Notes under the pieces: model-generated
What the model was told of the DNA's origin: nothing
Database searches by the model: none
What the model saw: only the letters and a program-made list of their open reading frames with translations
Made by a program: the position numbers and the translations under genes
In this document: positions 44,865 to 53,231 of the stretch, piece after piece
How the letters are laid out: each line of letters begins with the position of its first letter
Position numbering within the stretch: the first letter of the stretch is position 1
NCBI RefSeq assembly: GCF_003284935.1
Contig: NZ_QMEV01000017.1
Location: 1 to 64,000 of the forward strand
DNA from: Mycobacterium colombiense
GTDB lineage: Bacteria > Actinomycetota > Actinomycetes > Mycobacteriales > Mycobacteriaceae
Direction: 5' to 3'
Length of the DNA stretch: 64,000 nt

Positions 44865-45422
44865 CTAGACCTCCAGCAGTTCGCCTTCTTTGTGCTTGAC
44901 CAGCTCTTCGATCTGGGTGATGTACTGGTGGGTGGTCTTGTCCAGGTCCTTTTCGGCCCGGCCGACCTCGTCCTCGCCCGCCTCGCCGTCCTTACGGATG
45001 CGGTGCAGCTCCTCCATCGCCTTGCGACGGATGTTGCGCACCGACACCTTGGCGTCCTCGCCCTTGCCCTTGGCCTGTTTGACCAGTTCGCGGCGGCGTT
45101 CCTCGGTGAGCTGCGGCACCGCGACCCGGATCAGGGTGCCGTCGTTGGTGGGGTTGACGCCCAGGTCGGAGTTGCGGATCGCCGTCTCGATCGCGCCCAC
45201 CTGGCTGGCCTCGTAGGGCTTGATGACGACCAGGCGCGCCTCGGGGACGTTGATGCTGGCCAGTTGGGTGATGGGCGTGGCCGTGCCGTAATAGTCGATC
45301 ACGATCCGCGAGAACATGCCGGGGTTGGCGCGCCCCGTCCGGATGGTCGACAAGTCGTCGCGGGCGACCGCTACGGCCTTCTCCATTTTCTCTTCCGCGT
45401 CGAAGAGAGCCTCGTCAATCAT
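44865..45422 (-). CDS. frr: Ribosome recycling factor
   Basis: A 185-aa two-domain protein (Rv2882c) that splits post-termination ribosomes with [26 protein letters not shown] and [24 protein letters not shown] are diagnostic. The start is ATG 45422, preceded by TGAGGAGGAGCGGCGCAC from a MIRU-like block. Ordered pyrH-frr-cdsA, as in most bacteria. Confidence 0.97.
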   Translation of the reverse strand: MIDEALFDAEEKMEKAVAVARDDLSTIRTGRANPGMFSRIVIDYYGTATPITQLASINVPEARLVVIKPYEASQVGAIETAIRNSDLGVNPTNDGTLIRVAVPQLTEERRRELVKQAKGKGEDAKVSVRNIRRKAMEELHRIRKDGEAGEDEVGRAEKDLDKTTHQYITQIEELVKHKEGELLEV

Positions 45423-45478
45423 GTGCGCCGCTCCTCCTCAGCTGCGTTGCGGATCCATCGCAAGCGCAAATCATCGCG
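45423..45478 (-). repeat. MIRU-like spacer between pyrH and frr
   Basis: On the minus strand the spacer contains CGATGATTTGCGCTTGCGATG and ends TGAGGAGGAGCGGCGCAC before the frr ATG, sharing the GAGGAGCGGCGC core with the elements at 1569-1628 and 12833-12886. It supplies the frr ribosome binding site. Confidence 0.55.
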
Positions 45479-45486
45479 TCTTCGGT

Positions 45487-46320
45487 TCAGGTGGTGACCA
45501 GAGTCCCGATCTTCTCACCAGCGACCGCCCGGGCGATATTGCCATTGGTCAGCAGGTTGAACACCAGGATCGGCATGCCATTGTCCATGCACAGGCTGAA
45601 GGCGGTGGCATCGGCCACTCGTAGCCCGCGGTCGATGACCTCACGATGACTGATCGCGGCGATCAATTCGGCGTCCGGATGCTCTCGCGGATCCGCCGAG
45701 AACACGCCGTCGACGGCCTTGGCCATCAGGACCACCTCGGCGCCGATCTCCAGGGCGCGCTGCGCGGCGGTGGTGTCGGTGGAGAAGTACGGCAGTCCCA
45801 TGCCGGCCCCGAAGATCACCACGCGCCCCTTCTCCAGGTGACGCACGGCGCGCAGGGGTAGGTACGGCTCGGCCACCTGGCCCATGGTGATCGCGGTCTG
45901 GACCCGGGTGACGATGCCTTCCTTCTCCAGGAAATCCTGGAGCGCCAGGCTGTTCATGACGGTGCCCAGCATGCCCATGTAGTCCGACCGGGTGCGTTCC
46001 ATGCCGCGCTGCTGCAGCTGCGCGCCCCGGAAGAAGTTGCCACCGCCGATCACGACGGCCACCTGGACACCGTCGCGGACCACCTCGGCGATCTGCCGGG
46101 CCACCCGAGCGACGACGTCGGGGTCCAAGCCGACCTGGCCGCCGCCGAACATTTCGCCGCCGAGCTTGAGCAGCACTCGCGAATACCTGGACCGGCTCGG
46201 CGACCGGTCGGAAGCCAGCCCGTTGTCCGGTGCAGATTTCGGTATGCCGTTGCTGGCGGTTGTCGGCTCCGGCCTCGGAGCCGCCGAGCCGGCGACTTGG
46301 GGCTCCCTGGACTCCGTCAT
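45487..46320 (-). CDS. pyrH: Uridylate kinase
   Basis: A 277-aa hexameric UMP kinase (Rv2883c) making [14 protein letters not shown] begins the amino acid kinase fold; [28 protein letters not shown] and [16 protein letters not shown] follow. A Pro/Ser-rich N-terminal extension of about 45 residues is slightly longer than in M. tuberculosis. ATG with GAGGAG upstream. First gene of the pyrH-frr-cdsA-rlmN run. Confidence 0.96.
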   Translation of the reverse strand: MTESREPQVAGSAAPRPEPTTASNGIPKSAPDNGLASDRSPSRSRYSRVLLKLGGEMFGGGQVGLDPDVVARVARQIAEVVRDGVQVAVVIGGGNFFRGAQLQQRGMERTRSDYMGMLGTVMNSLALQDFLEKEGIVTRVQTAITMGQVAEPYLPLRAVRHLEKGRVVIFGAGMGLPYFSTDTTAAQRALEIGAEVVLMAKAVDGVFSADPREHPDAELIAAISHREVIDRGLRVADATAFSLCMDNGMPILVFNLLTNGNIARAVAGEKIGTLVTT

Positions 46321-46663
46321 CAGACTCCTCGCATGAGAGTGCCATCCCGGGCGATCTCCATCCGGAACGGCATTTCACATCCTGCCTCATCGCAGCACAA
46401 TGCGACGTCGACGGGGTGCATTATGCGCATAGTTGGCGTGCCGGACCAATTTTCGAGTCTCTCGGTACCGGAATGCATCGGCGTCCATGCGCTTGGCGGC
46501 CCCGCGTTTGAGCGATGGATGGCTTGGGAACCCGCAACAACGCGGCAGAATTACGCGGTCTTAAGCAACGAGGACCAGCCTCGCCGTATGACCGGGTGGA
46601 TCGCTCGCGATCGCCGTTGAGCGTGGATCGCTCAGAGTACGCCAACGAGGAGGAACACTTTCC
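46321..46663. promoter_or_regulatory. 343-nt divergent region pyrH / csbD
   Basis: No gene seen. Must hold both promoters. GTTT (46506-46509), 16 nt, GGGAAC (46526-46531) approximates a mycobacterial SigF-type promoter on the plus strand. GTGGATCGCTC occurs twice (46596-46606 and 46623-46633) and the second copy forms TGAGCG-TGGAT-CGCTCA, a small hairpin just before the csbD ribosome binding site GAGGAGGAA. Confidence 0.35.
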
Positions 46664-46903
46664 ATGGCTGAAGAAAACAAGTCGGGACCTGCCGAAGCTG
46701 TCAAGGGCGTCGTCGAGGACGTCAAAGGAAAGGCCAAGGAGGCCGCCGGCGCGGTGGCCGGCCGTGACGACCTGACCCGCGAGGGACAGGCGCAGCAGGA
46801 CAAGGCCGACGCGCAGCGCGACGCGGCCAAGAAGGAAGCCGAGGCGGAGGCCGCGCGTGGCGGCGCCAAGGCGGCCGAGGAGCGCCAGAAGGACAACCAG
46901 TAG
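46664..46903 (+). CDS. CsbD-like stress protein
   Basis: A 79-aa highly charged, Ala/Lys/Glu/Asp-rich protein with the CsbD pattern (AVKGVVEDVKGKAKEAAGAVAGRDDL) in its first half and a helical KADAQRDAAKKEAEAEA tail. No Cys, no signal. Family members are general-stress proteins of unknown mechanism. A strong GAGGAGGAA ribosome binding site and a terminator 12 nt after the stop make it a single-gene transcript. Confidence 0.85.
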   Translation: MAEENKSGPAEAVKGVVEDVKGKAKEAAGAVAGRDDLTREGQAQQDKADAQRDAAKKEAEAEAARGGAKAAEERQKDNQ

Positions 46904-46914
46904 CAGGTGTTAGC

Positions 46915-46950
46915 GATGGGCCTGATCCGTGAAAACGGGTCGGGCCCATC
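46915..46950 (+). terminator. Rho-independent terminator after csbD
   Basis: Imperfect stem: GATGGGCC ... GGCCCATC with inner pairs TCCGT/ACGGG around a GAAA loop, followed by GTCTTTCTTC. Confidence 0.7.
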
Positions 46951-47104
46951 GTCTTTCTTCCGGCCGAGCGGCCGGTAGACAGGCCCGGCCCGCATGGCTT
47001 TGCATAGTTTTCGGCGGGACGGGTATCCAGGCGTAGCGCTGTAAGACATCTCCGCAGAGGTGCCTACGGACCGGGGGGAAGCCGGGACGTGACGAGGTTT
47101 GGAG

Positions 47105-47815
47105 ATGTTGTTGGACGTGGTGGTGCTCACCGACGAGGATGATTTCGAATCGGCCCTGCCGGATTTGGCCACGTTCGCCCAACCGATTCGGCGTATCACG
47201 CTGACGGCCGACACCGACGGGCACTACGCGACGGCCGACATCGCGATCATCGATGCGCGCAGCAACGTGTCACTGGCCCAGGCGGTCAGCCATCGCCTGA
47301 CGACCGACAACCCCGCGACCGCGGTGGTGGCCCTGGTGGCGCCGTCGGACTGCGCGGCCGTGGACGTCGACTGCAATTTCGACGACGTGATGCTGCCCGG
47401 CACCGGCGCCGAAGAGTTGCAAGCCCGGTTGCGTCTCGCGGTCGGGCGCCGACGCAGCCTGGTCGACGGCACGCTGAAGTTCGGCGACCTCGTCCTGCAT
47501 CCGGCGAGTTTCACCGCATCGCTGGACGGCCGCGACCTGTGCCTGACCCTCACCGAGTTCAAATTGCTGAATTTCCTTGTGCAACATGCCGGTCAGGCGT
47601 TCACCCGGACCCGGCTGATGCAGGAGGTGTGGGGCTATGACGGCACCGGTAAGGTGCGCACCGTCGACGTCCACATCCGGCGGCTGCGCGCCAAGCTCGG
47701 CGTCCGGCACCAATTCCTGGTCGACACCGTGAGGGGCGTCGGCTACCGGGCGGCCACGCCGCCGCAACCACAATGGACCGTCGCCGACGCCCCGCTGACG
47801 CCAGCCCTCACCTGA
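47105..47815 (+). CDS. OmpR-like transcriptional regulator with atypical receiver (Rv2884 type)
   Basis: A 236-aa protein. The C-terminal winged helix (about 125-215) is typical of OmpR/PhoB: LTEFKLLNFLVQHAGQAFTRTRLMQEVWGYD and RTVDVHIRRLRAKLG then DTVRGVGYR. The N-terminal receiver-like part keeps an acidic pair near the start (TDEDD) and DIAIIDARS, but the conserved Lys-Pro loop is missing (MLPGTGAEEL), so phosphorylation control is doubtful. No sensor kinase gene nearby. Start ATG 47105 preferred over TTG 47099. Confidence 0.85.
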   Translation: MLLDVVVLTDEDDFESALPDLATFAQPIRRITLTADTDGHYATADIAIIDARSNVSLAQAVSHRLTTDNPATAVVALVAPSDCAAVDVDCNFDDVMLPGTGAEELQARLRLAVGRRRSLVDGTLKFGDLVLHPASFTASLDGRDLCLTLTEFKLLNFLVQHAGQAFTRTRLMQEVWGYDGTGKVRTVDVHIRRLRAKLGVRHQFLVDTVRGVGYRAATPPQPQWTVADAPLTPALT

Positions 47816-47865
47816 ACACCCCTCCCGAGCCGAATATGTTTGGCCGCAAGGGCTTTGGTGGTCAC

Positions 47866-48816
47866 TCAGCCGAATAAGGGGAAGGCGCGCTTACGGGCAA
47901 GCGCATCCATTCCGTCCTGGATGGCGTCTTGCACCTCATGGTATTTGTGTTCGACGTACTCGTCGTCGTCAGCGCGCGCGGGATCGTTGTCGAGTTCCAC
48001 CGCGGGCATGAACCGCGTCCGGATCTTAGCCGGCAGGGGCAGCTGCGGAAGCGCCGCCGGCGCGACCCCCCACGGCAACGAGACCGCCAACGGAAACACC
48101 TTGAGCCGCAGGATCCGGTCCAGGCGCAGGGCTTTCGACAAGCGGTCGCCGCGAATCAGCACCGGCATCGCGTCGGCACCGCCGACGGTGGCGATGGGCA
48201 CGATCGGCACGCCGGCCCGGATCGCCATCTTGACGAAGCCGGTCCGCCCCGCCAGGTTGGCCTGATCGCGCTCCGTCCACGGGCGCAGCGAGTCCACTTC
48301 CCCGCCCGGCCACAACGCCACGTCACGCCCCTCCGCCAAGGCGGTGGCAATCGCGTCGGGCGCGGCCGGCAGCACGCCCATCGACCGGAAGTAACGCCCG
48401 AACAACGGAATTGCCATCAACGCGTCGTGGGCCGTCCCGTGCAGGGGGCGCTCCTGTCCGAACCGCCGCCACCACTGCAGGCCGACGGTCCACGCGTCCC
48501 AGACGAACGGCGCCCCGGAGTGAATCCCCACCAACAGCGCCGGCGGCGACTCGGGAATGTTCTCCCAGCCGTCGATCTCCATGCGAAACCAATAGTCCAC
48601 CAGCACGTTCCACAGATACTTCTGACGCTGCAGGGTGGCCTCGTCCTGGCCGGACAGATCCCATCTCGCCGCGCGCTCGGCGACCCAGCCGCTCACCCCG
48701 CCGCTCTGCTTGTGGCGTCGTTCGTCCATGGCCTCGCGGGCTTGCTCGGCGTGCCGCTTCGCCTGAGCGCGCACCGGCGCCGTCCTATGATCCGGGTTAC
48801 TCATGAGTAGTCGCAT
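47866..48816 (-). CDS. PlsC-like lysophospholipid acyltransferase
   Basis: A 316-aa acyltransferase of the LPLAT superfamily. Motif I is GIHSGAPFVWDAW (His...Asp), the middle block FGRYFRSMGVLPA, motif III LWPGGEVDSLRPW and motif IV GVPIVPIATVGG. No clear transmembrane helix beyond a hydrophobic stretch near residue 220. Predicted to acylate a glycerolipid at the membrane; acceptor unknown. ATG 48816 has GGCGGAA upstream; ATG 48804 is an alternative. Its upstream side abuts a strong bidirectional terminator. Confidence 0.82.
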   Translation of the reverse strand: MRLLMSNPDHRTAPVRAQAKRHAEQAREAMDERRHKQSGGVSGWVAERAARWDLSGQDEATLQRQKYLWNVLVDYWFRMEIDGWENIPESPPALLVGIHSGAPFVWDAWTVGLQWWRRFGQERPLHGTAHDALMAIPLFGRYFRSMGVLPAAPDAIATALAEGRDVALWPGGEVDSLRPWTERDQANLAGRTGFVKMAIRAGVPIVPIATVGGADAMPVLIRGDRLSKALRLDRILRLKVFPLAVSLPWGVAPAALPQLPLPAKIRTRFMPAVELDNDPARADDDEYVEHKYHEVQDAIQDGMDALARKRAFPLFG

Positions 48817-48851
48817 ACCCGATTCCGCCGCGCACGATTCCCCTCAATACA

Positions 48852-48891
48852 AAATCTCCCCGCGCCACGACGGTGTGGCGCGGGGAGATTT
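48852..48891. terminator. Perfect 17-bp hairpin terminator
   Basis: Arms of 17 nt pair exactly (AAATCTCCCCGCGCCAC with GTGGCGCGGGGAGATTT) around GACGGT. It lies 10 nt past the stop of the MPT63-like gene and ends in A/T-rich flanks, serving as its terminator on the minus strand and also shielding the acyltransferase start. Confidence 0.85.
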
Positions 48892-48901
48892 CCTACTCAG
48901 A

Positions 48902-49465
48902 TCAGGTGTGGGTTGCGGGCGCAGGCGCGGGAGCCGGCGGGGCACCCGGTGCCGGGCTGTTCGGCGCACCGGGCGCCGCCCCACCCTCCACGTTGGACGT
49001 CCAGATCAGGATGTCCTGGTTGCCGTCGTTGTAGACGACTCCGTTCGGGGGCGCGCCGGTCACGTCGAAGTACAGCGTGCCGGTCGATTCATTGCCCGGC
49101 GCGATCGGCGCGGGGTTGAGCCCGTTGGGCGCCCCGACCTTGTCGATCACGCGGTAGTTCTGGCCGTTCGGCCCGCGGGCGATGAAGTCGTTGACCATCG
49201 GGGTGACCAGCCCACCGTCCGACCTGGCGCTGATGTCGGCCTGGTACAGGGTGCCTTTCGGCGTGTAACCGGGAATGGTGACATTACTGGGCTGCAGGTT
49301 GCTGACGGTGTAATTGGTGACCAGCGGCCCGTCGACGAGTTGTTCGCTGGTGCCGAACCCCTGAATGTTGGGCGCGGCAGCAGCGGGCGTCGCCGCGAAA
49401 ACACTTGCCATCGCTATCCCCCCGGCAGCGGCGGCTGTGGCGACGGCGCTCTTGGTGACCTTCAT
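48902..49465 (-). CDS. Secreted MPT63-like (DUF1942) protein
   Basis: A 187-aa secreted protein. A signal peptide (MKVTKSAVATAAAAGGIAMASV, cleavage near TPAAAA) precedes an immunoglobulin-like MPT63/DUF1942 domain with IPGYTPKGTLYQADISA, FIARGPNGQNYRVIDK and STGTLYFDVTGAPPNGVVYND. Unlike MPT63 it ends in a 30-residue Pro/Ala-rich tail (APGAPPAPAPAPA). AAAGGAA ribosome binding site. The family includes immunodominant antigens of unknown function. Confidence 0.88.
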   Translation of the reverse strand: MKVTKSAVATAAAAGGIAMASVFAATPAAAAPNIQGFGTSEQLVDGPLVTNYTVSNLQPSNVTIPGYTPKGTLYQADISARSDGGLVTPMVNDFIARGPNGQNYRVIDKVGAPNGLNPAPIAPGNESTGTLYFDVTGAPPNGVVYNDGNQDILIWTSNVEGGAAPGAPNSPAPGAPPAPAPAPATHT

Positions 49466-49860
49466 TGTTCATTCCTTTCGTGTCGAACAATTGCCCCCCC
49501 AGAAGGGCATAGAGGTATACGCAGCAAATATCCAGCCGGCCTTCGCTTTAAACGCCCGCCCCCGCCCTATGGAGCCAAACCGCCCGGTTAACCGCGGAAA
49601 AGAGAAGTTTTCCGCGACAGCATCTTTCGCCACAGTTCATAACAGCCGCATCATCACTCACATCGGGCACCGCGATTAGGGCGGGTGTCGACGGGTAACC
49701 GGTGCGCTGAGGCCCGCGCCCGCAATTGCGAGGGTGGGCAGGCCGAGAGACAGCCGCAAAAGGGGCAGTGAGGTGCAACGCGGAAACTCCCAACACCCGT
49801 TGCTCGGCGTGGCCGGAACGTGAATCGCACAACCAACTTTGAATCGGTAAAGGAAATGGC
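49466..49860. other. 395-nt divergent region, MPT63-like / SDR
   Basis: No credible gene. It is less GC-rich than its surroundings (for example 49600-49660), as expected for promoters, and supplies both ribosome binding sites: AAAGGAA on the minus strand near 49475 and AAAGGA on the plus strand near 49850. I could not assign a specific promoter. Confidence 0.5.
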
Positions 49861-50700
49861 ATGGGCTTCGCGGCGCAACAACAATCCGTACCCGGCGTAC
49901 AGGGGCAGATGGATCCGATTCCCGACTGTGGCGAAAACAGTTACCAGGGCTCGGGAAAACTGCTGGGCAAAAAGGCGATCATCACTGGCGGCGATAGCGG
50001 CATCGGGCGCGCGGTCGCCATCGCCTACGCGCGCGAGGGCGCCGACGTGTTGATCGCCTACCTCAACGAGGACGACGACGCGCGGGACGTCGCCCGCTAC
50101 GTCACCAACGCCGGTCGCAAGTGCGTGCTGATGCCCGGCGACCTCTCCGACGCGGCCCACTGCCGCGCCGTGGTGGATCGGGCGGTGCAGGAGTTGGGCG
50201 GCGTGGACGTCCTGGTCAACAACGCCGCCTTCCAGATGATGCACCAGAGTCTCGACGAGATCAGCGACGAGGAGTGGGAGTACACCTTCCGGCTCAACAT
50301 CGGTGCATACTTCTACCTCGCGAAGGCCGCCGTGCCGCACATGCGGCCCGGCTCGTCGATCATCGGCAGCTCGTCGGTCAATTCCGATTCCCCCAATCCC
50401 ACCCTGGCGCCGTACGCGGCGACGAAGGCGGCCATCGCGAATTTCTCGGCCAGCCTGGCTCAGCTGTTGGGCGACAAGGGGATTCGAGTCAACAGCGTGG
50501 CGCCCGGTCCGATCTGGACCCCCTTGATCCCGTCGACGATGCCGCCGGACAGCGTGGAATCTTTCGGGGACAACGTTCCGTTGGGGCGTGCCGGCCGGCC
50601 GGCCGAACTCGCCGCGATCTACGTGCTGTTGGCTTCCGACGACGCGAGCTACATCTCCGGGGCCCGGGTGGCCGTGACGGGCGGCCGACCGATCCTGTAG
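49861..50700 (+). CDS. SDR oxidoreductase, general-stress type
   Basis: A 279-aa SDR of the YdaD/YhdF group. About 35 N-terminal residues precede the NAD(P) motif TGGDSGIGRAVA. NNAAFQMMHQ, the catalytic region SSVNSDSPNPTLAPYAATKAAI and PGPIWTPLIPSTMP follow. Family members are induced by general stress in Bacillus. Substrate unknown. Faces the ChaB-like gene. Confidence 0.88.
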   Translation: MGFAAQQQSVPGVQGQMDPIPDCGENSYQGSGKLLGKKAIITGGDSGIGRAVAIAYAREGADVLIAYLNEDDDARDVARYVTNAGRKCVLMPGDLSDAAHCRAVVDRAVQELGGVDVLVNNAAFQMMHQSLDEISDEEWEYTFRLNIGAYFYLAKAAVPHMRPGSSIIGSSSVNSDSPNPTLAPYAATKAAIANFSASLAQLLGDKGIRVNSVAPGPIWTPLIPSTMPPDSVESFGDNVPLGRAGRPAELAAIYVLLASDDASYISGARVAVTGGRPIL

Positions 50701-50761
50701 CCAAAACCGTTGCACCGCAGCGACTTCTCGCCGACGGTCTGGACGCGGTCCGTCGGCCCGC

Positions 50762-51175
50762 TCAGCGACCCCGGACCCGGCGGTTGTGCTTCTTGATCGC
50801 GTCCACCAACTCCGACTTGTTCATGCGGGACCGTCCCGCGATGTCGAGCCGGCGGGCCACGTCGAGCAGGTGGGTTTTGCTGGCATTGGCGTTGACGCCC
50901 TCGGCCGACTCCCCGGTCGGCCGCAGACCACCGCGCTCGGCGCGCTCGTCGGAGGGGCCCTTCTCGTCCTTGGCCTCCCAGTGGTCGCCGACCTTCTCGA
51001 AACTGTGCTTGACAGCCGCGTACGCCACCCGGTGGGCGCGCTCCTCGCTGCCGTACTCGTCGGCGGCCGCATCATGGGCCTTCGCAAACGTGCGTTGGGC
51101 CTTGGCGCTGGAACGTTGCAACGTGCTGGGCAATTCGCTCTTTTTGGCCGCGCCGCCCTTCGTCGTCTTCGGCAT
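50762..51175 (-). CDS. ChaB-domain protein
   Basis: A 137-aa basic protein. The ChaB domain (ELPSTLQRSSAKAQRTFAKAHDAAADEYG ... AAVKHSFEKVGDHWEAK) spans about residues 13-70. The C-terminal 35 residues (SKTHLLDVARRLDIAGRSRMNKSELVDAIKKHN) resemble a SAP/Rho-N nucleic-acid-binding helix-turn-helix. The ATG at 51175 with GAGGAGG seven nt upstream fixes the start; an upstream extension lacks support. Possibly nucleoid- or stress-related. Confidence 0.82.
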   Translation of the reverse strand: MPKTTKGGAAKKSELPSTLQRSSAKAQRTFAKAHDAAADEYGSEERAHRVAYAAVKHSFEKVGDHWEAKDEKGPSDERAERGGLRPTGESAEGVNANASKTHLLDVARRLDIAGRSRMNKSELVDAIKKHNRRVRGR

Positions 51176-51280
51176 CGAACCTCCTCGTGTACCACACCCG
51201 CTTCGGGTAGCCAACCGATTACCCCGTTGCGGCGCGGACAATCACGGTCGGCCCGATGTGCGCGTCGGTCCGGCGGAAAT

Positions 51281-51299
51281 ATGTCAATATCGTTGACAT
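51281..51299. promoter_or_regulatory. MarR operator palindrome
   Basis: ATGTCAATATCGTTGACAT: perfect 7-nt arms ATGTCAA and TTGACAT separated by five bases, overlapping the first bases of the marR start codon. The size and symmetry fit a MarR-dimer site and autorepression. Confidence 0.7.
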
Positions 51300-51717
51300 G
51301 ATTCAGGCCGACGACGCTCCGCTGGGTTATCTGCTCTACCGGGTGGGCGCGGTGCTGCGACCCGAGGTCTCCGCCGTGTTGGGCCCGCTGGGGCTGACCC
51401 TGCCCGAATTCGTTTGCCTGCGCATTCTTTCGATGTTCCCGGGGATGTCGAGCGCCGAATTGTCTCGCCACACCAACGTCACCCCGCAGGCGATGAACAC
51501 CGTGCTGCGCAAGCTGGAAGAAATCGGGGCGGTGGCGCGCCCGTCGTCGGTGTCCTCGGGGCGCGCGCTGCCGGCCAACCTGACCGGCCAGGGCCGCGCG
51601 CTGCTCAAGCGCGCCGAAGGAGCGGTCCGCGGCGCCGACGCCCGCATCCTGAGCAAGCTCACCGAAACTCAGCAGCGGGAATTCAAAAGGATGCTCGAGA
51701 AACTCGGCTCCGACTAG
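51298..51717 (+). CDS. MarR-family repressor (Rv2887 type)
   Basis: A 139-aa winged-helix regulator. Dimerisation helices are at both ends. The DNA-binding part is SSAELSRHTNVTPQAMNTVLRKLEEIGAVARPSSVSSGRALP. Length and sequence match Rv2887, which represses drug-modifying genes. ATG 51298 gives the same N-terminus; ATG 51256 in frame would add 14 residues and bury the palindrome in the coding region. No ribosome binding site precedes ATG 51298, so a leaderless transcript is likely. Confidence 0.92.
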   Translation: MIQADDAPLGYLLYRVGAVLRPEVSAVLGPLGLTLPEFVCLRILSMFPGMSSAELSRHTNVTPQAMNTVLRKLEEIGAVARPSSVSSGRALPANLTGQGRALLKRAEGAVRGADARILSKLTETQQREFKRMLEKLGSD

Positions 51718-51749
51718 CGGCGATCACACGAGCGACCATCGGGTCCCGA

Positions 51750-53153
51750 TCACCCGTCCTGGATGCGCGCCCACGGCTGCGCCTCTTCGAGCTCGAAGGC
51801 CAATTCGAGCAGCAGCGCCTCCTGCCCGATGTCGGCCGAGAGCATCATGCCCACCGGCATGCCGTCGGCGGACTGGGCCAGCGGCAGCGAGATGGCGGGT
51901 TCCCCGGTGACGTTGTGCAGCGGGGTGAACGAGACCCAGTCGATCAGCCGGCTGATCACCTGCCGGTAGTCGGTCGGTGCCAGGAACCCGATGCGCGGTG
52001 TCTCGTCGGCCAGCGTCGGCGTGAGCACCGCGTCGTAGGTGCGGGCGAAGCGCGCGGTGCGCCTGCGCGCGCGCCGCAGCCGCACGATCGCCGTCGGCAG
52101 GCGGTGGAGGTTGCGGCTGGTGTGGCGAAGCAGACCCAGCGTCAGGCTGTCCAACTTGGTGCGATCGAACGTCTCGCCGAACATGTGTCGCCCGCCGCGC
52201 ACCTGGGCCAGCGCCAGAAACCCCCAGTACATGACGAAGTCGTCGACGAAACTGGCGGCGACCGGGGGCTCGTCGACGTGTTCGACGCGGTGGCCCAGCT
52301 CCTCGAGCAGACCCGCGGACTTCAGCGTCAGCTCCCGCACCTGGGGGCTGCACTCGCGCCGTATCGAGCGGGTGAGCACCGCGATCCGCAGCCGCTGCCG
52401 GCCGGGAGCCGTGACGTCGCCGATCGGTGCCAGCTTGGGGTTGCGCCAGATGCGCTCGGCCTCGCGGTAGAAGGCCGCGGTGTCGCGCACCGAGCGGGTC
52501 ACCACGCCGTTGACGACGACACCGACCGGCATCCGGCGCAGCGTCGCGTCCAGCGGCAACCGGCCGCGCGACGGTTTGAGGCCCACCAATCCGTTGCAGG
52601 CGGCCGGAATCCGGATCGAGCCGCCGCCGTCGTTGGCGTGCGCCATGGGCACCACGCCGGCGGCGACGAAGGCGCCCGATCCCGACGACGACGCGCCGGC
52701 GGTGTAGTCGGTGTCCCACGGATTGCGGACCGGGCCCAGCCGAGGATGCTCGGCCGACGCGCTGAACCCGAATTCGGACAGCTGCGTCTTGCCTACCGAC
52801 GTCAGCCCGGTGGCCAGGAACAGTTCGGTGAACACGCTGTCGGTGGCGGCATCGCGGCGCGTCCACGCGTCGGTGCCGTGCATCGACGGCTGACCAGCGA
52901 CGTCGACGTTGTCCTTGATGAACGTCGGGACGCCGGCGAAGTAGCCCGTTGCCGGGGCGCCCGCGGCGGCCCGCGCCTGCTCGAAAGCCGCGTACGCCAA
53001 GCCGTTCAGCAGCGGGTCGACCGCCTCGGTGCGGGCGATCGCGGCCTCGATGACCTCGGCGCGGCCCACCCGGCCGGACCGAAGGGCGTCGGCCAGGCCG
53101 ACCGCGTCCAGATCGCCAAGGGCATCGTCGCCGAACGCGTGCACGTGTCGCAT
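51750..53153 (-). CDS. amiC: Amidase (amidase signature family)
   Basis: A 467-aa amidase-signature hydrolase (Rv2888c). The Ser-cisSer-Lys triad is visible: Lys in FIKDNVDVAG, the Gly/Ser-rich signature TAGASSSGSGAFVAAG, and the nucleophile region GGSIRIPAACNGLVGLKPSRG. No signal peptide. Substrate undetermined; family members hydrolyse aliphatic or aryl amides. Ends 32 nt from the convergent marR stop. Confidence 0.93.
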   Translation of the reverse strand: MRHVHAFGDDALGDLDAVGLADALRSGRVGRAEVIEAAIARTEAVDPLLNGLAYAAFEQARAAAGAPATGYFAGVPTFIKDNVDVAGQPSMHGTDAWTRRDAATDSVFTELFLATGLTSVGKTQLSEFGFSASAEHPRLGPVRNPWDTDYTAGASSSGSGAFVAAGVVPMAHANDGGGSIRIPAACNGLVGLKPSRGRLPLDATLRRMPVGVVVNGVVTRSVRDTAAFYREAERIWRNPKLAPIGDVTAPGRQRLRIAVLTRSIRRECSPQVRELTLKSAGLLEELGHRVEHVDEPPVAASFVDDFVMYWGFLALAQVRGGRHMFGETFDRTKLDSLTLGLLRHTSRNLHRLPTAIVRLRRARRRTARFARTYDAVLTPTLADETPRIGFLAPTDYRQVISRLIDWVSFTPLHNVTGEPAISLPLAQSADGMPVGMMLSADIGQEALLLELAFELEEAQPWARIQDG

Positions 53154-53231
53154 AGCACTGACGCTAACCCGCGCACCCGCCCCACCGGGAGGTTTCCCGC
53201 CTTGTCCGCCGCCGGGGCGGTCAGGCCTCGA

